From NCBI GenBank assembly GCA_945271295.1, contig CALYPG010000003.1:99673-163672 (forward strand): a DNA stretch of 64,000 nucleotides, written 5' to 3'. Both the position numbers and the translations under genes were made by a program. Source of the stretch: an uncultured Gilliamella sp. Its GTDB lineage: Bacteria > Pseudomonadota > Gammaproteobacteria > Enterobacterales > Orbaceae. Positions 47,332-57,603 of the stretch are shown piece after piece (the first letter of the stretch is position 1; every line of letters begins with the position of its first letter). The notes beneath the pieces are model-generated. The model had not been told where the DNA came from. It was given only the letters and a program-made list of their open reading frames with translations, and did no database searches.

Positions 47332-48251
47332 TATTTTCCCCTTTTAGCTCTAGGATGAGCTGAATCATAAACATTTGATAGATGCGAAAAATCAAGATGA
47401 GTATAAACTTGCGTGGTAGACAAATCTGCATGACCAAGTAATTCTTGGACCGCCCGTAAATCACCACTTGATTCAAGCATATGTGTTGCAAATGAGTGAC
47501 GTAATTTATGAGGATGAACATGCACACTCAAACCTTGTTTAACGCCCCACTGTGCAAATCTTTTTTCTACGTTACGCGCTGAAATCCGCTTACCTAATTT
47601 TGAAATAAATAGCGCATCATCTTTTGGTTCTAAAAAATCGCGCATTGACAACCAATGTTCGATCCATTTTATCGATTCACGCCCCAATGGTAATTTGCGT
47701 TCTTTATTCCCTTTACCTAAGACGCGAATTTCGCCACCGTTCAAATTAAGTTCTCGACAATTAAGATTAATAAGCTCAGAAAGACGAAGACCGGAACCAT
47801 ACATCAATTCAAGCATAGTCCTATCGCGCACAGACAATGGATCATTATATTCAATATTAAGTAATTGGTTAATCTCATCAATATCAATATTTTTAGGCAG
47901 ATGCCGACCTTGTTTAGGATTCAATACACCTCGAGCTGGGTTAGCAGTAAGTTGACCATTTTTCACTAACCAATCACAAAAACTACGTAATGCCGATAAC
48001 CTTAATGCCAAACTTCTCGCTTGTAAACCCTTACGTTTACTGCGACTTATCAAAAACCTCACCACAGATGAATCTAAATTACACCAATTTGAAAATTCTA
48101 CTTCACTAGCCAGAGTAATAAGCGCGTACAACTGACGGCGATAATTAATTTGCGTATTTAAACTAAGTTGTTTTTCAGATTTTAAATAATTTAAAAAATG
48201 CTCGACAGGCTCTATTAATAAATTAGTATCATTTTGCTGAGGTCGATTCAT
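47331..48251 (-). CDS. xerC: Site-specific tyrosine recombinase XerC
   Basis: 306 residues. An N-terminal SAM-like domain is followed by the catalytic domain with [14 protein letters not shown], then [12 protein letters not shown] and a C-terminal Tyr in [10 protein letters not shown]. With XerD it resolves chromosome dimers at dif. It is coupled at both ends, with one-base overlaps (TAATG and TGATG). Confidence 0.97.
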   Translation of the reverse strand: MNRPQQNDTNLLIEPVEHFLNYLKSEKQLSLNTQINYRRQLYALITLASEVEFSNWCNLDSSVVRFLISRSKRKGLQARSLALRLSALRSFCDWLVKNGQLTANPARGVLNPKQGRHLPKNIDIDEINQLLNIEYNDPLSVRDRTMLELMYGSGLRLSELINLNCRELNLNGGEIRVLGKGNKERKLPLGRESIKWIEHWLSMRDFLEPKDDALFISKLGKRISARNVEKRFAQWGVKQGLSVHVHPHKLRHSFATHMLESSGDLRAVQELLGHADLSTTQVYTHLDFSHLSNVYDSAHPRAKRGK

Positions 48252-48997
48252 TACATTTTTCCTATTCTTTTACGCATAACCCATTTTTCAATCAAACAAG
48301 GTAATATTTCACTAATCTTTTCTAATAACAATGTTCCTTGCCCAGCTTGATAATGTTGTGGATTAGAACTAGTAAAAATCAAAATACCTAAATCGCCAAA
48401 TTGCCCTAAAAGAGATAATGCCACAGAACCAACATAACCATGTTTAGGTAATAAAAAATCTAATTCTGTTGTATTTAATGTACCCAAGTATTGGTGACTA
48501 TATTGCAAGTGCCTTACACGAATAAAATCAAATCGTGATGAACTTAATGCAAAATGATGATAATTCGAAGGTGCATTAAGTAACCATTTATCTTCAAAAA
48601 GGTATAAATATGCTCCGCTTAAGCCTAACGATTTTGCCCATATAGTTAACAATTGAACTAACTCATTTAAATCTGATGCTTTAATCAGTTGAATTTGCAA
48701 ATTTATGAGCTGATTGAAAAGCGCTTCATTAGTGCAAGCATGTTCCATTAATAATGTAATTTCAGACTCTAATTGACTAATTTTATTACGTTGCCTTGCC
48801 ATTTGCCATTCAGGTAATGAAACTACACCACGCACCGGATGCGGCACTTGCATAGATTCAATACATCTGGCATTTCTAATGAAAAATTCTGGATTATCAA
48901 TTAGATACTGACAGACAATATCGTCATCTAATTCAACTTTAGTGATTCCTCGCCTAGCATTTTTGTCTTTCAATGATTGTGTAATCTTCGCTATCAT
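48251..48997 (-). CDS. yigA: DUF484 family protein
   Basis: 248 residues, GAF-like DUF484 protein. The signature is [17 protein letters not shown] followed by [16 protein letters not shown], then a coiled segment and a GAF-type domain. Function is unknown. The invariable position between dapF and xerC in gammaproteobacteria is kept. Confidence 0.92.
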   Translation of the reverse strand: MIAKITQSLKDKNARRGITKVELDDDIVCQYLIDNPEFFIRNARCIESMQVPHPVRGVVSLPEWQMARQRNKISQLESEITLLMEHACTNEALFNQLINLQIQLIKASDLNELVQLLTIWAKSLGLSGAYLYLFEDKWLLNAPSNYHHFALSSSRFDFIRVRHLQYSHQYLGTLNTTELDFLLPKHGYVGSVALSLLGQFGDLGILIFTSSNPQHYQAGQGTLLLEKISEILPCLIEKWVMRKRIGKM

Positions 48998-49139
48998 AGT
49001 TAATCGCTATTATAACTGATCTAACACTGTTCTAGATATAATTATTAAACAGTTTTCTAATTAATAAATCTATTATATCTATAGCCTTAGCCTTATATAC
49101 AAAATTAATTAGAAAATATCGATATGTTTTAATATAAAA

Positions 49140-49964
49140 TTAAATGGCAATAAATCCATCATAAACATGTGTCGCAGGCCCAGTCATATAAAGTGGTTCA
49201 TTAACCCCTTCCCATTCTATCAACAGCTTACCTCCAGGTAAGTTGACATTAACAGCTTTATTGAGTAATCCTTGATTGATACCTATTGCAACTGCCGCAC
49301 AAGCTCCAGTACCACAAGCCTGTGTTTCACCAACTCCACGTTCAAACACCCGCAAATTGATATTATCACGATCTATAATATGCATAAATCCAATGTTTGC
49401 TCGTTCAGGAAAACGTTCATGTGTTTCTAAGAGTGGGCCTAAGGTCGTCACCTCAGCGGTTAATATATTATCAACTTGCATCACACAATGCGGGTTACCC
49501 ATTGACGCAACCCCACATAATACAGTTCGTTCTTGTGCTCGAATAATATAGGTTTTTTCTTCTTTTATTGCTTTAAAAGGTATTTTATTCGGTTCAAAAA
49601 TTGGTAGCCCCATATTAACCCGTACTGTTTCATCATCATTAACGGTTAACATAATATTGCCTTTCATGGTACTTACCTTTATCACACGTTTTTTAGTTAA
49701 CCCTTTTAAACGTACAAATCGAGCAAAACAACGGGCACCATTACCACATTGCTGAACTTCATTACCATCAGCATTAAAAATTCGATAATGGAAATCAGAA
49801 TCAGGAGTATAAGGCGGTTCAACAATAAGCAACTGATCGAACCCAATACCAGTATATCTATCAGCAAGGCGTTTTATCATGTCAGTGGAGAGATGAACAT
49901 TTTGCGTTACCGCATCAATGACCATAAAATCATTTCCTAATCCATGCATTTTTGAAAAGTTCAT
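49140..49964 (-). CDS. dapF: Diaminopimelate epimerase
   Basis: 274 residues. The two catalytic cysteines lie in [13 protein letters not shown] near residue 73 and [11 protein letters not shown] near residue 215. It converts LL- to meso-diaminopimelate for lysine and peptidoglycan. It lies downstream of lysA, the next enzyme of the pathway. Confidence 0.97.
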   Translation of the reverse strand: MNFSKMHGLGNDFMVIDAVTQNVHLSTDMIKRLADRYTGIGFDQLLIVEPPYTPDSDFHYRIFNADGNEVQQCGNGARCFARFVRLKGLTKKRVIKVSTMKGNIMLTVNDDETVRVNMGLPIFEPNKIPFKAIKEEKTYIIRAQERTVLCGVASMGNPHCVMQVDNILTAEVTTLGPLLETHERFPERANIGFMHIIDRDNINLRVFERGVGETQACGTGACAAVAIGINQGLLNKAVNVNLPGGKLLIEWEGVNEPLYMTGPATHVYDGFIAI

Positions 49965-50088
49965 CGTAAAGTTACCTTCTATCGTAAATCTATGTCATTT
50001 GTTAAATATGCTATATTTTTATTAATACTAGCTATTTACAATACTTACTCCTTTAACAACTGCTAATTCAATCCATTTAGTAAATATG

Positions 50089-51342
50089 CTATAAAACTAT
50101 TTCACCCTGCCATAAATCATCCATTGTTTCACGTTTACGAATAATTTGATGTTCCTTATCATCTATCAGCATGACTTCTGCCGGTCGCGGATGACTATTA
50201 TAATTTGAAGCCATACTAAATCCATAAGCACCCGCACTGCAAATTACTAACAAATCATCTTGTTTAACCGAGAGTTCACGTTGAAATGCTAGCACATCAC
50301 TTGATTCACAAATAGGACCAACAACATTATAACTATAAGTTTCATCGGTAACTTGTGGTTCTTTTTCTGGCAAAACGCGCATCCATGCTTTATAAAGCGC
50401 AGGGCGAATTAAATCATTCATACCCGCATCTACAATAGCAAAATGATTATCATCTTGATGTTTAGTGTATTCCACCTTAGTAATCAATAAACCAGCATTG
50501 GCAACAAGCGATCGACCCGGTTCAAATAAAATTTCAATATTGGGATAATTGTCTAACTTACTTAGTAATTGTTTAACTAAAGATGATGGGCTAGGAGGTT
50601 GTTCGTCATTATAACAAACCCCAAGACCACCACCTAAATCAATATGTTCAATATTAATATTGTTAGATTTGAGTTTATCAAGTAATACAAGTATACGATC
50701 CGTGGCATCAAGAAATGGTGATAATTCGGTTAATTGTGAACCAATATGACAATCAATACCCCGGATTTTAATATTCGCCAGAGATTGCGCTTTATAGTAA
50801 ACCTCTTCTGCTAATTGATAACTAATTCCAAATTTATTTTCACGTAATCCAGTAGAGATATACGGATGCGTTTTAGCATCAACATCAGGATTAATTCGTA
50901 ATGAAATTGCCGCTATTTTACCTATCCGCTCAGCAATTGCATTTATACGGTACAATTCCGCTTCAGATTCAACATTAAAACATTTGATACCAACTGCTAA
51001 TGCACGTTCAATTTCGATAGTAGTTTTTGCCACACCTGAAAAAACAATTTTCTTAGGATCAGCTCCGGCTTTTAAAGCTCGCTCTAGTTCACCTTGCGAA
51101 ACAATATCAAATCCTGCACCCAATTTAGCAAGTAAACTCAATACTGATAAATTACTATTTGCTTTAACGGCATAACAAACTAAATGTTTGCGATTCGCAA
51201 GCGCTTGTTCATATGCATGAAACTGTTTAATGATATAAGGAGCTGAATATACATAAAGTGGAGTGCCGTACTGTGAAGCCAATTCAGAAATAGGAATTTT
51301 ATCTGCTAATAAGCGACCATTTTGGTAATTTAAAAAATCCAT
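50089..51342 (-). CDS. lysA: Diaminopimelate decarboxylase
   Basis: 417 residues. The PLP lysine is in CYAVKANSN near residue 60 and the phosphate-binding glycines in DLGGGLGVCY. The intersubunit Cys is in GPICESSDV. It makes lysine from meso-diaminopimelate. Its location between lptM and dapF is the Pseudomonas/Vibrio-like order; E. coli has lysA elsewhere. Confidence 0.97.
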   Translation of the reverse strand: MDFLNYQNGRLLADKIPISELASQYGTPLYVYSAPYIIKQFHAYEQALANRKHLVCYAVKANSNLSVLSLLAKLGAGFDIVSQGELERALKAGADPKKIVFSGVAKTTIEIERALAVGIKCFNVESEAELYRINAIAERIGKIAAISLRINPDVDAKTHPYISTGLRENKFGISYQLAEEVYYKAQSLANIKIRGIDCHIGSQLTELSPFLDATDRILVLLDKLKSNNINIEHIDLGGGLGVCYNDEQPPSPSSLVKQLLSKLDNYPNIEILFEPGRSLVANAGLLITKVEYTKHQDDNHFAIVDAGMNDLIRPALYKAWMRVLPEKEPQVTDETYSYNVVGPICESSDVLAFQRELSVKQDDLLVICSAGAYGFSMASNYNSHPRPAEVMLIDDKEHQIIRKRETMDDLWQGEIVL

Positions 51343-51354
51343 TAACGGGTTCCT

Positions 51355-51489
51355 TTAGGCTATTTGGTTAAATGAATTATAATCAACCAACACATTATCG
51401 CTCGGATAATAAAGAGGACCTTTTAATCCACAACTAGCTAGTGTCAATACAACTAAAAATACCGAAAGTAATTTAATAAAAAATTTCAT
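51355..51489 (-). CDS. lptM: LPS-assembly lipoprotein LptM
   Basis: 44 residues, too small for a usual ORF list. MKFFIKLLSVFLVVLTLASC is a lipoprotein signal with lipobox LASC, followed directly by GLKGPLYYP, the hallmark of LptM (YifL). LptM helps the outer-membrane LptD-LptE translocon fold. It precedes lysA by 12 bp and heads the lptM-lysA-dapF-yigA-xerC-yigB cluster. Confidence 0.92.
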   Translation of the reverse strand: MKFFIKLLSVFLVVLTLASCGLKGPLYYPSDNVLVDYNSFNQIA

Positions 51490-51655
51490 ACAATATTCAC
51501 TATTATTCTATATTTTTTGATAGTTATTATATTACACGATAGCCAAACTCGTGCAAAGAATTAATCATCATTGCAATAATAACAATCTCTTAGTTTGACA
51601 GGAATTAAGCGTAAGGCAACTTAAAAAAGTACCATTTTATCTACACAACTATCAT

Positions 51656-53749
51656 TTAGACATTAATGTATTTTTGCCGATCAGGCAGCCAACATTCAAC
51701 TAATTGATTAGCTGTGTCAGGATAATTTTGTTGCAAATTGTGAGAAACTTTTTGTACATCACTAATTAAATGTTGATCACGAATAAGATCGACAATTTTG
51801 AAGTTGGCTATGCCCATTTGGCGCGTACCCAGAATTTCACCACTGCCACGGATTTCTAGATCTTTCTGCGCGATGACAAAACCATCATTACTATCTCGCA
51901 TCACTTTCAGCCGAGCTTGTGCTACTTTACTTAATGGTGGTTGATACATTAGTACACAGTGAGAAACGGCTGTTCCTCGTCCAACTCGTCCACGTAATTG
52001 ATGTAATTGAGCTAGACCTAAGCGTTCAGCATTTTCAATGATCATTAAACTAGCATTAGGGACATCAACACCCACTTCAATAACCGTAGTCGCTACCAAA
52101 AGTTGAATTTCACCTTGTTTAAACCCTTGCATTACCGATTGTTTCAGGTCAGATTTCATTTTGCCATGAACAAGCGCAATAGTTAAATTAGGCAGTTTTT
52201 CTCGTAGCTCTTCTACTAGCATTTCAGCCGCCTGCGCATCAAGGGTTTCTGACTCTTCAACTAGAGTGCATACCCAATAAACTTGACGACTTTCCAAACA
52301 GGCTTGGTTAACTCGCTCAATGATTTCATCACGGCGAGAATTAGGAATAACAACTGTAGTAATTGGTCTTCTGCCGGGAGGTAATTGATCAATAATTGAC
52401 ACATCTAAGTCCGCATATATTGTCATGGCAAGGGTTCTTGGTATAGGCGTTGCAGTCATAATTAACTGGTGAGGATATAATTGATTGTTAATGCCTTTTT
52501 CCCATAAACTCAATCTTTGGTTGACACCAAAGCGGTGTTGTTCATCGATAATGACTAATCCTAAACGGGCAAATTGGACTTTATCAACAAATACGGCATG
52601 CGTGCCAACCAACATGGCAATATCACCATTTTTGATCCTATCATAACGTTGCTGTTTATTTTTGGCAGTTAAACGACCTGATAACCAATCAACTTTAATT
52701 GCGAGTGGCTCAAACCATTGTTTAAAATTGTTAACATGCTGCTCTGCTAATATTTCTGTTGGTGCCATTAAAACAACTTGATACCCATTTTCAATAGCAT
52801 TTAAAGCGGCTAAAGCCGCTACTAGTGTTTTGCCGGAACCGACATCCCCTTGAATTAAACGCATCATGGGTATTGATTTTGCCATATCTTGATAAATATC
52901 ATGAATAACGCGTTGCTGAGCATTAGTCGGCGTATAGGGTAATGATGATAAAAAAAGAGGTATATAGTGTTGATTCGGAAAAATTGAATAAGCTTGTTGT
53001 TCTTGATTATGTGTTTTTAACATAAGCATGCTAAGGTGATAAGCAAGTAACTCTTCAAAAATAAATCGTTTAATCGCTGGGTGTTCGCCCATTGATAATT
53101 GTGCGATATCAGTACCTATTGGTGGATTATGAATAATATTCAAAGATTCCAATACATCTAAATAGTGGCTGGCTAAAGGTTCAGGTAGAATTTCGACCGG
53201 AGGATTACGCTTTAACAATAATAAGGCTGCATGAATAAATTTACGAATTACATTTTGTGTCAGACCGGAGGTGGTTGAATAAATCGGTGTATATCGCTCT
53301 TGTTCATCATCTAAACTAATTGCATGGTCTTCATGATTCGCTTTTAGTTTGAATTGTGGATGAATAATTTCAGGATATGTTTTGCCATTTTTTATCTCTC
53401 CATAAGCACTAATCCATCTACCAGGAACTAATGTTGATTTCATACCTGTATTGAAATGCATAAATCTCAATATAGCTATTCCGGAATCATCTTGAATATG
53501 ACAAATCAGCATTTGTCGACGTTTAAAAACAATCTCACTTTTAATAATACGCCCTTCAATGGTGGTATATTCACCTATAGCAGCATCAGCAATTGCATAT
53601 GCGGTAGAACGATCTTCATATCGTAATGGGAAATGGAGTAATAAATCTTGAACAGTATAAATACCTAAGGAATGGAATTTTTTTTCTAAAGCACTACCTA
53701 TGCCCGCTAATTGTATGAGTGGTAGATGGCTAAAAAAACGATTTACCAT
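51656..53749 (-). CDS. recG: ATP-dependent DNA helicase RecG
   Basis: 697 residues. The N-terminal wedge/OB domain precedes helicase motifs: GDVGSGKTLVAALAA, DEQHRFGVNQR and ATPIPRTLAMT. Near the C-terminus the helicase shows ATTVIEVGVDVPNAS and QLRGRVGRG. RecG remodels stalled forks and R-loops. It starts just after spoT; the trmH gene that separates them in E. coli is missing here. Confidence 0.97.
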   Translation of the reverse strand: MVNRFFSHLPLIQLAGIGSALEKKFHSLGIYTVQDLLLHFPLRYEDRSTAYAIADAAIGEYTTIEGRIIKSEIVFKRRQMLICHIQDDSGIAILRFMHFNTGMKSTLVPGRWISAYGEIKNGKTYPEIIHPQFKLKANHEDHAISLDDEQERYTPIYSTTSGLTQNVIRKFIHAALLLLKRNPPVEILPEPLASHYLDVLESLNIIHNPPIGTDIAQLSMGEHPAIKRFIFEELLAYHLSMLMLKTHNQEQQAYSIFPNQHYIPLFLSSLPYTPTNAQQRVIHDIYQDMAKSIPMMRLIQGDVGSGKTLVAALAALNAIENGYQVVLMAPTEILAEQHVNNFKQWFEPLAIKVDWLSGRLTAKNKQQRYDRIKNGDIAMLVGTHAVFVDKVQFARLGLVIIDEQHRFGVNQRLSLWEKGINNQLYPHQLIMTATPIPRTLAMTIYADLDVSIIDQLPPGRRPITTVVIPNSRRDEIIERVNQACLESRQVYWVCTLVEESETLDAQAAEMLVEELREKLPNLTIALVHGKMKSDLKQSVMQGFKQGEIQLLVATTVIEVGVDVPNASLMIIENAERLGLAQLHQLRGRVGRGTAVSHCVLMYQPPLSKVAQARLKVMRDSNDGFVIAQKDLEIRGSGEILGTRQMGIANFKIVDLIRDQHLISDVQKVSHNLQQNYPDTANQLVECWLPDRQKYINV

Positions 53750-53754
53750 AGTCG

Positions 53755-55863
53755 TTAATTGATATTACGAAAAACACTAACAACATCTTGTTGTAATGAA
53801 ATTTTGCGCATTAATTCACTTAGTTGCTGAGAATTTTTTACTTCCAGTTGCAAAATGATGGTATAAATTTGCCGATCTTTTTCTTCAGTATTCAACCACT
53901 GCAAATGAGCTTTTTCTTCATTAATGATAGAAAGGATATGCCCTAATACACCTTGATTATTCAAAATATCGACCCAAATTTCAGCCACAAAAAATTGCGC
54001 AATATTACTAGCCCATTTCAATGAGATATAACTTTCAGGATAATGTTGATAACCTGAAATATTTCTACATGATTCATGATGAACAGTTAATCCTTTCTCA
54101 GGGCTTACATGCCCAATAATTGGATCATTGGGAATCGGGTGGCAACATTTTGAAAACGTCACTAAGACACCTTCAGTACCAGTTATAACTAACGTTTTAT
54201 CTTTATCTGGCTGATTTTGTAATAACTCTTTATGCTCCAAACCTTTAGCCACAAAATGACTCATAATGTTACCAAGCCCAATTTCAGCTAATACATCATC
54301 AAATGTGGCTAATTTAGTTAAATCAACAATTTTCGCTATTTTTTTTGCTGAAAGTGCAGCAACACCACCGGTTTTCACCAAAGAAAGATCGAGTAACCGT
54401 CTTCCTAACTCAATGGCATCTTCACGTTTTAATGTTTTGAGAGCTTGACGAATACGCGATCTCGCTTTCGCACTAACCACAAAATTGAGCCAACTTGCGT
54501 TAGGCCGCCCTTCAGGCGAAGTGATAATTTCAACCGTTTGACCATTACTTAATGGTTGCGATAACGGATAAGGTTTGCGATCAACAAAAGCACCAATACA
54601 TTGATAACCAATATCTGAGTGTACCGCATAGGCCAAATCGACAGCTGTTGAACCTTCAGGTAATTGCACAATGCGACCTTTAGGGGTGAAGACATAAATT
54701 TCTTTAGGAAATAAATCTGATTTTACATTTTCAATAAATTCGAATGAATTACCAACACTTTGCTGTAATTCTAATAAACTTTGCATCCAACGTTGAGCTT
54801 TAATTTGTGCAGTAGTATTGTTTAGCTCGTCGTTTTCATTATAAATCCAATGTGCTGCTACACCCATTTCAGCCATTTGATCCATATCTTCTGTACGGAT
54901 CTGAACTTCCACTGGCGTACCATGCGGACCTATTAATGAAGAATGTAATGATTGATAACCATTTGCTTTAGGAATAGCAATATAATCTTTAAATCGATTA
55001 AGTCGTGGTTTGTATAAATTATGAACTAACCCTAATACCCGATAACAAGTATCAACATCTTCGACCACAATCCTAAAAATATAAATATCCATGATTGAAC
55101 GAAAATGTTGCTCACGCAGTTGCATTTTTTGGTAAATGGCATAGATATTTTTTTCTAACCCTTCAACTACTGCATCAATTTGCGCTTCTGATAAACGTTC
55201 TTTAATTTCAGATAAAATTTGTTGAATCAACTCTTTTCTAGTGCCACGTGCAGCCTTAACGACTTTTTCAATGACTTTAGCTCGATTAGGATACATCGCA
55301 GTGAAACCCAAAATTTCCAGTTCCGTTTTTATATGATGGATACCTAATCGATGAGCTAATGGTGCATAAATTTCGAGTGTTTCTTTGGCTATACGACGGC
55401 GTTTATCAGGCCTCAATGCGCCAAGCGTTCGCATATTATGAGTTCGATCAGCAAGTTTAATTAAAATAACCCGCACATCTTCGGTCATGGCGAGCACCAT
55501 TTTCCGAAAATTTTCGGCTTGTGCCTCTTGTCGATTACGAAATTTTAATTTATCAAGTTTAGATACACCTTCAACTAAAATAGCCACATGTTTACCAAAT
55601 TTTTTGGTTATATCTTGGAAAGTAACTGGTGTATCTTCAATTGTATCATGTAAGAGTGCGGCGATAATTGTCTCGTAATCGAGTCGCATATCGGCCAAAA
55701 TTGTTGCTACTGCAACAGGGTGAGAAATATAAGGTTCACCACTACATCGTAATTGCCCTTCATGTGCTTTTTGAGCAAAGAGGTATGCATCTTGGATAAA
55801 TTCAACTTGTTTAGCTGGTAAATATGATGTAACAACCTCTTTTAAGCTATCAAAATATTGCAT
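53755..55863 (-). CDS. spoT: Bifunctional (p)ppGpp synthetase/hydrolase
   Basis: 702 residues from the ATG at 55863 (MQYFDSL), exactly the E. coli length; a TTG six bases upstream is the alternative. An N-terminal HD hydrolase has the AALLHDTIEDTP motif and the synthetase domain has NGYQSLHSSLIGP. TGS (IYVFTPKGRIVQLP) and ACT domains follow. The hydrolase motif is complete, so it is SpoT-type rather than RelA. It is 17 bp downstream of rpoZ. Confidence 0.97.
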   Translation of the reverse strand: MQYFDSLKEVVTSYLPAKQVEFIQDAYLFAQKAHEGQLRCSGEPYISHPVAVATILADMRLDYETIIAALLHDTIEDTPVTFQDITKKFGKHVAILVEGVSKLDKLKFRNRQEAQAENFRKMVLAMTEDVRVILIKLADRTHNMRTLGALRPDKRRRIAKETLEIYAPLAHRLGIHHIKTELEILGFTAMYPNRAKVIEKVVKAARGTRKELIQQILSEIKERLSEAQIDAVVEGLEKNIYAIYQKMQLREQHFRSIMDIYIFRIVVEDVDTCYRVLGLVHNLYKPRLNRFKDYIAIPKANGYQSLHSSLIGPHGTPVEVQIRTEDMDQMAEMGVAAHWIYNENDELNNTTAQIKAQRWMQSLLELQQSVGNSFEFIENVKSDLFPKEIYVFTPKGRIVQLPEGSTAVDLAYAVHSDIGYQCIGAFVDRKPYPLSQPLSNGQTVEIITSPEGRPNASWLNFVVSAKARSRIRQALKTLKREDAIELGRRLLDLSLVKTGGVAALSAKKIAKIVDLTKLATFDDVLAEIGLGNIMSHFVAKGLEHKELLQNQPDKDKTLVITGTEGVLVTFSKCCHPIPNDPIIGHVSPEKGLTVHHESCRNISGYQHYPESYISLKWASNIAQFFVAEIWVDILNNQGVLGHILSIINEEKAHLQWLNTEEKDRQIYTIILQLEVKNSQQLSELMRKISLQQDVVSVFRNIN

Positions 55864-55880
55864 AGGCAATCCAGCAAAGC

Positions 55881-56171
55881 TTATTCGTAAGATGGCGTAT
55901 TTTCGAGAAGGATCGATTCATGCAGCGTTGAACGAACTTCTGCTTCTTCATCTTGGCGTGCTTGAAAATCAGCCGTATCAAGAATTTGTTTGTTAACAAG
56001 TCCATCTTCAATTTCACGTAATGCAACGACCGTTTCTTTGTCATTTTCTTCAGGAAGTAATGGTGATTTATTTTCAATTTGTAATTGACGAGCTCGTCTT
56101 GCTGCAACTAAAACGAGATCAAAGCGATTACCAATTTTTTCTACTGCATCTTGGACGGTTACACGAGCCAT
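55881..56171 (-). CDS. rpoZ: RNA polymerase omega subunit
   Basis: 96 residues. [20 protein letters not shown] and AARRARQLQ are the omega signature. It assists RNA polymerase assembly and ppGpp binding and is adjacent to spoT, as in E. coli. The usual upstream gmk is not adjacent here. Confidence 0.96.
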   Translation of the reverse strand: MARVTVQDAVEKIGNRFDLVLVAARRARQLQIENKSPLLPEENDKETVVALREIEDGLVNKQILDTADFQARQDEEAEVRSTLHESILLENTPSYE

Positions 56172-56329
56172 TTTTACCCCTAATATTTATACTTAATTGT
56201 ATCTTTCAAAAGATCAGCTATTCTACTTAATTTTGTAGGGAATTGTCTATAACTAATATTTAGATGTTACTTAAATCTGTTACGACCATTATTACCTAAC
56301 ATTATGATAACGATTTTATAGTTGGTAAA

Positions 56330-57550
56330 CTATTGAATCATATCTAACCAAATATTAGGTCCAATAATGGGCATATTTAATAAATAGCGACGCAATGCAT
56401 CTAAAGCTATACTAGCTAAAATCTGTTGCTCAGTCTGTCGGTGTTGCTTACGGCCAGTATAGTTTAAATTAAACTGTAACACTTGTTGCTTCGTGGCTAT
56501 AATTATAGAGAATTGCCTATTTTCCTCTCTAAAATTAATTAACCCTAACGCTATATCCGCTTCGTTTTTAGTTAATAAATCTAAAAAGAATTCGTTAGGT
56601 TTTTCGATTAAACCGCGAATAACTTCAAACTTAATTATTGGTGCACTTGATTCTAACAATTGATAACCAATCATACCTGCTGAGTGCTGTTCAATAACAA
56701 TAATACTGAGATCTCTTTCATACAATAGTTTAGCCACAATTTTTGCTAACTCTATTTCGGGTTGTTTAGTTGTACCACCTTCATAAAGTAAATTGTCGTT
56801 AACTAATGCTTTCATCTGTTGCCATAATCTTTCCATTGTTCTTTTTTGATGAAAAGGTCCAGTTAATTTTAATTCAATAATAGGCATTGCTGCACGATAA
56901 CCAACCACTATATTATTAGGAATATTAAGCACTGATTCTAATTCTGTCGCTAAATCACTTTCAGTACGCCCCATTGTGGTTAAGCTATAACATAACGAAC
57001 TTTCTACGTTAGGATAACTCATTTTGATCTGCGGAAAGACTGATGTTGTTATCATCTCTTTAAATTCAGAAGGTACACCTGGCGTAAAAAATAAAATACA
57101 GTTATTGATCTGCATTTTAAAACCACAAGCGGTACCAATAGGGTTATCAATAATTGTAGCGCTTTGTGGCAGCATTGCTTGTTTGCGATTACTCGAAGGC
57201 ATCAACCGCCCACGGGTAGCAAAATAGCTTTCAATTTTAATTAACCATTCTTGATGCATTACCAGCGGTTCATTATTGGCTAATGCAGCTGCTTGCGCGC
57301 TTAAATCATCACTCGTCGGACCGAGTCCACCATTTATAATTAAAATATCATTAAATGCGCTACGTTCTTGAATGGCGTGAACTAACTGAGCTAAATCATC
57401 CCCCACAGTAAAGCGCGAGTTGATTAAAAAACCTTTTTGAAATAGAAAATCAGACAGCCAAGCGGCATTAGTATCAACAATTTGACCATACAAAACTTCA
57501 TCACCAGTACTGAGCATTTCTATTTTAACTTTACTGCTAGTTTGATTCAT
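56330..57550 (-). CDS. CinA-family protein (YfaY-like), PncC domain diverged
   Basis: 406 residues. The N-terminal MoCF/ADP-ribose pyrophosphatase-like domain is well kept: STGDEVLYGQIVDTNAAWL, GGLGPTSDDLSAQA and FTPGVPSEFKEM. The C-terminal domain corresponds to the PncC nicotinamide mononucleotide deamidase, but the expected AESCTGG nucleophile motif reads VIEQHSAGMIG. Deamidase activity is therefore doubtful. E. coli YfaY shows a similar loss. The role is probably in pyridine nucleotide repair. Confidence 0.87.
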   Translation of the reverse strand: MNQTSSKVKIEMLSTGDEVLYGQIVDTNAAWLSDFLFQKGFLINSRFTVGDDLAQLVHAIQERSAFNDILIINGGLGPTSDDLSAQAAALANNEPLVMHQEWLIKIESYFATRGRLMPSSNRKQAMLPQSATIIDNPIGTACGFKMQINNCILFFTPGVPSEFKEMITTSVFPQIKMSYPNVESSLCYSLTTMGRTESDLATELESVLNIPNNIVVGYRAAMPIIELKLTGPFHQKRTMERLWQQMKALVNDNLLYEGGTTKQPEIELAKIVAKLLYERDLSIIVIEQHSAGMIGYQLLESSAPIIKFEVIRGLIEKPNEFFLDLLTKNEADIALGLINFREENRQFSIIIATKQQVLQFNLNYTGRKQHRQTEQQILASIALDALRRYLLNMPIIGPNIWLDMIQ

Positions 57551-57603
57551 ATTATCCCTTAATAGTACGCAAGATATGATTTACAACAATTGACTTATTA
57601 ACA

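Noticed and set aside
52141..52152. GTTTCAGGT in recG as a fifth copy of the 38-bp element
   Set aside because: Only the short core matches and it is explained by the protein-coding sequence; the second block and hairpin are absent.
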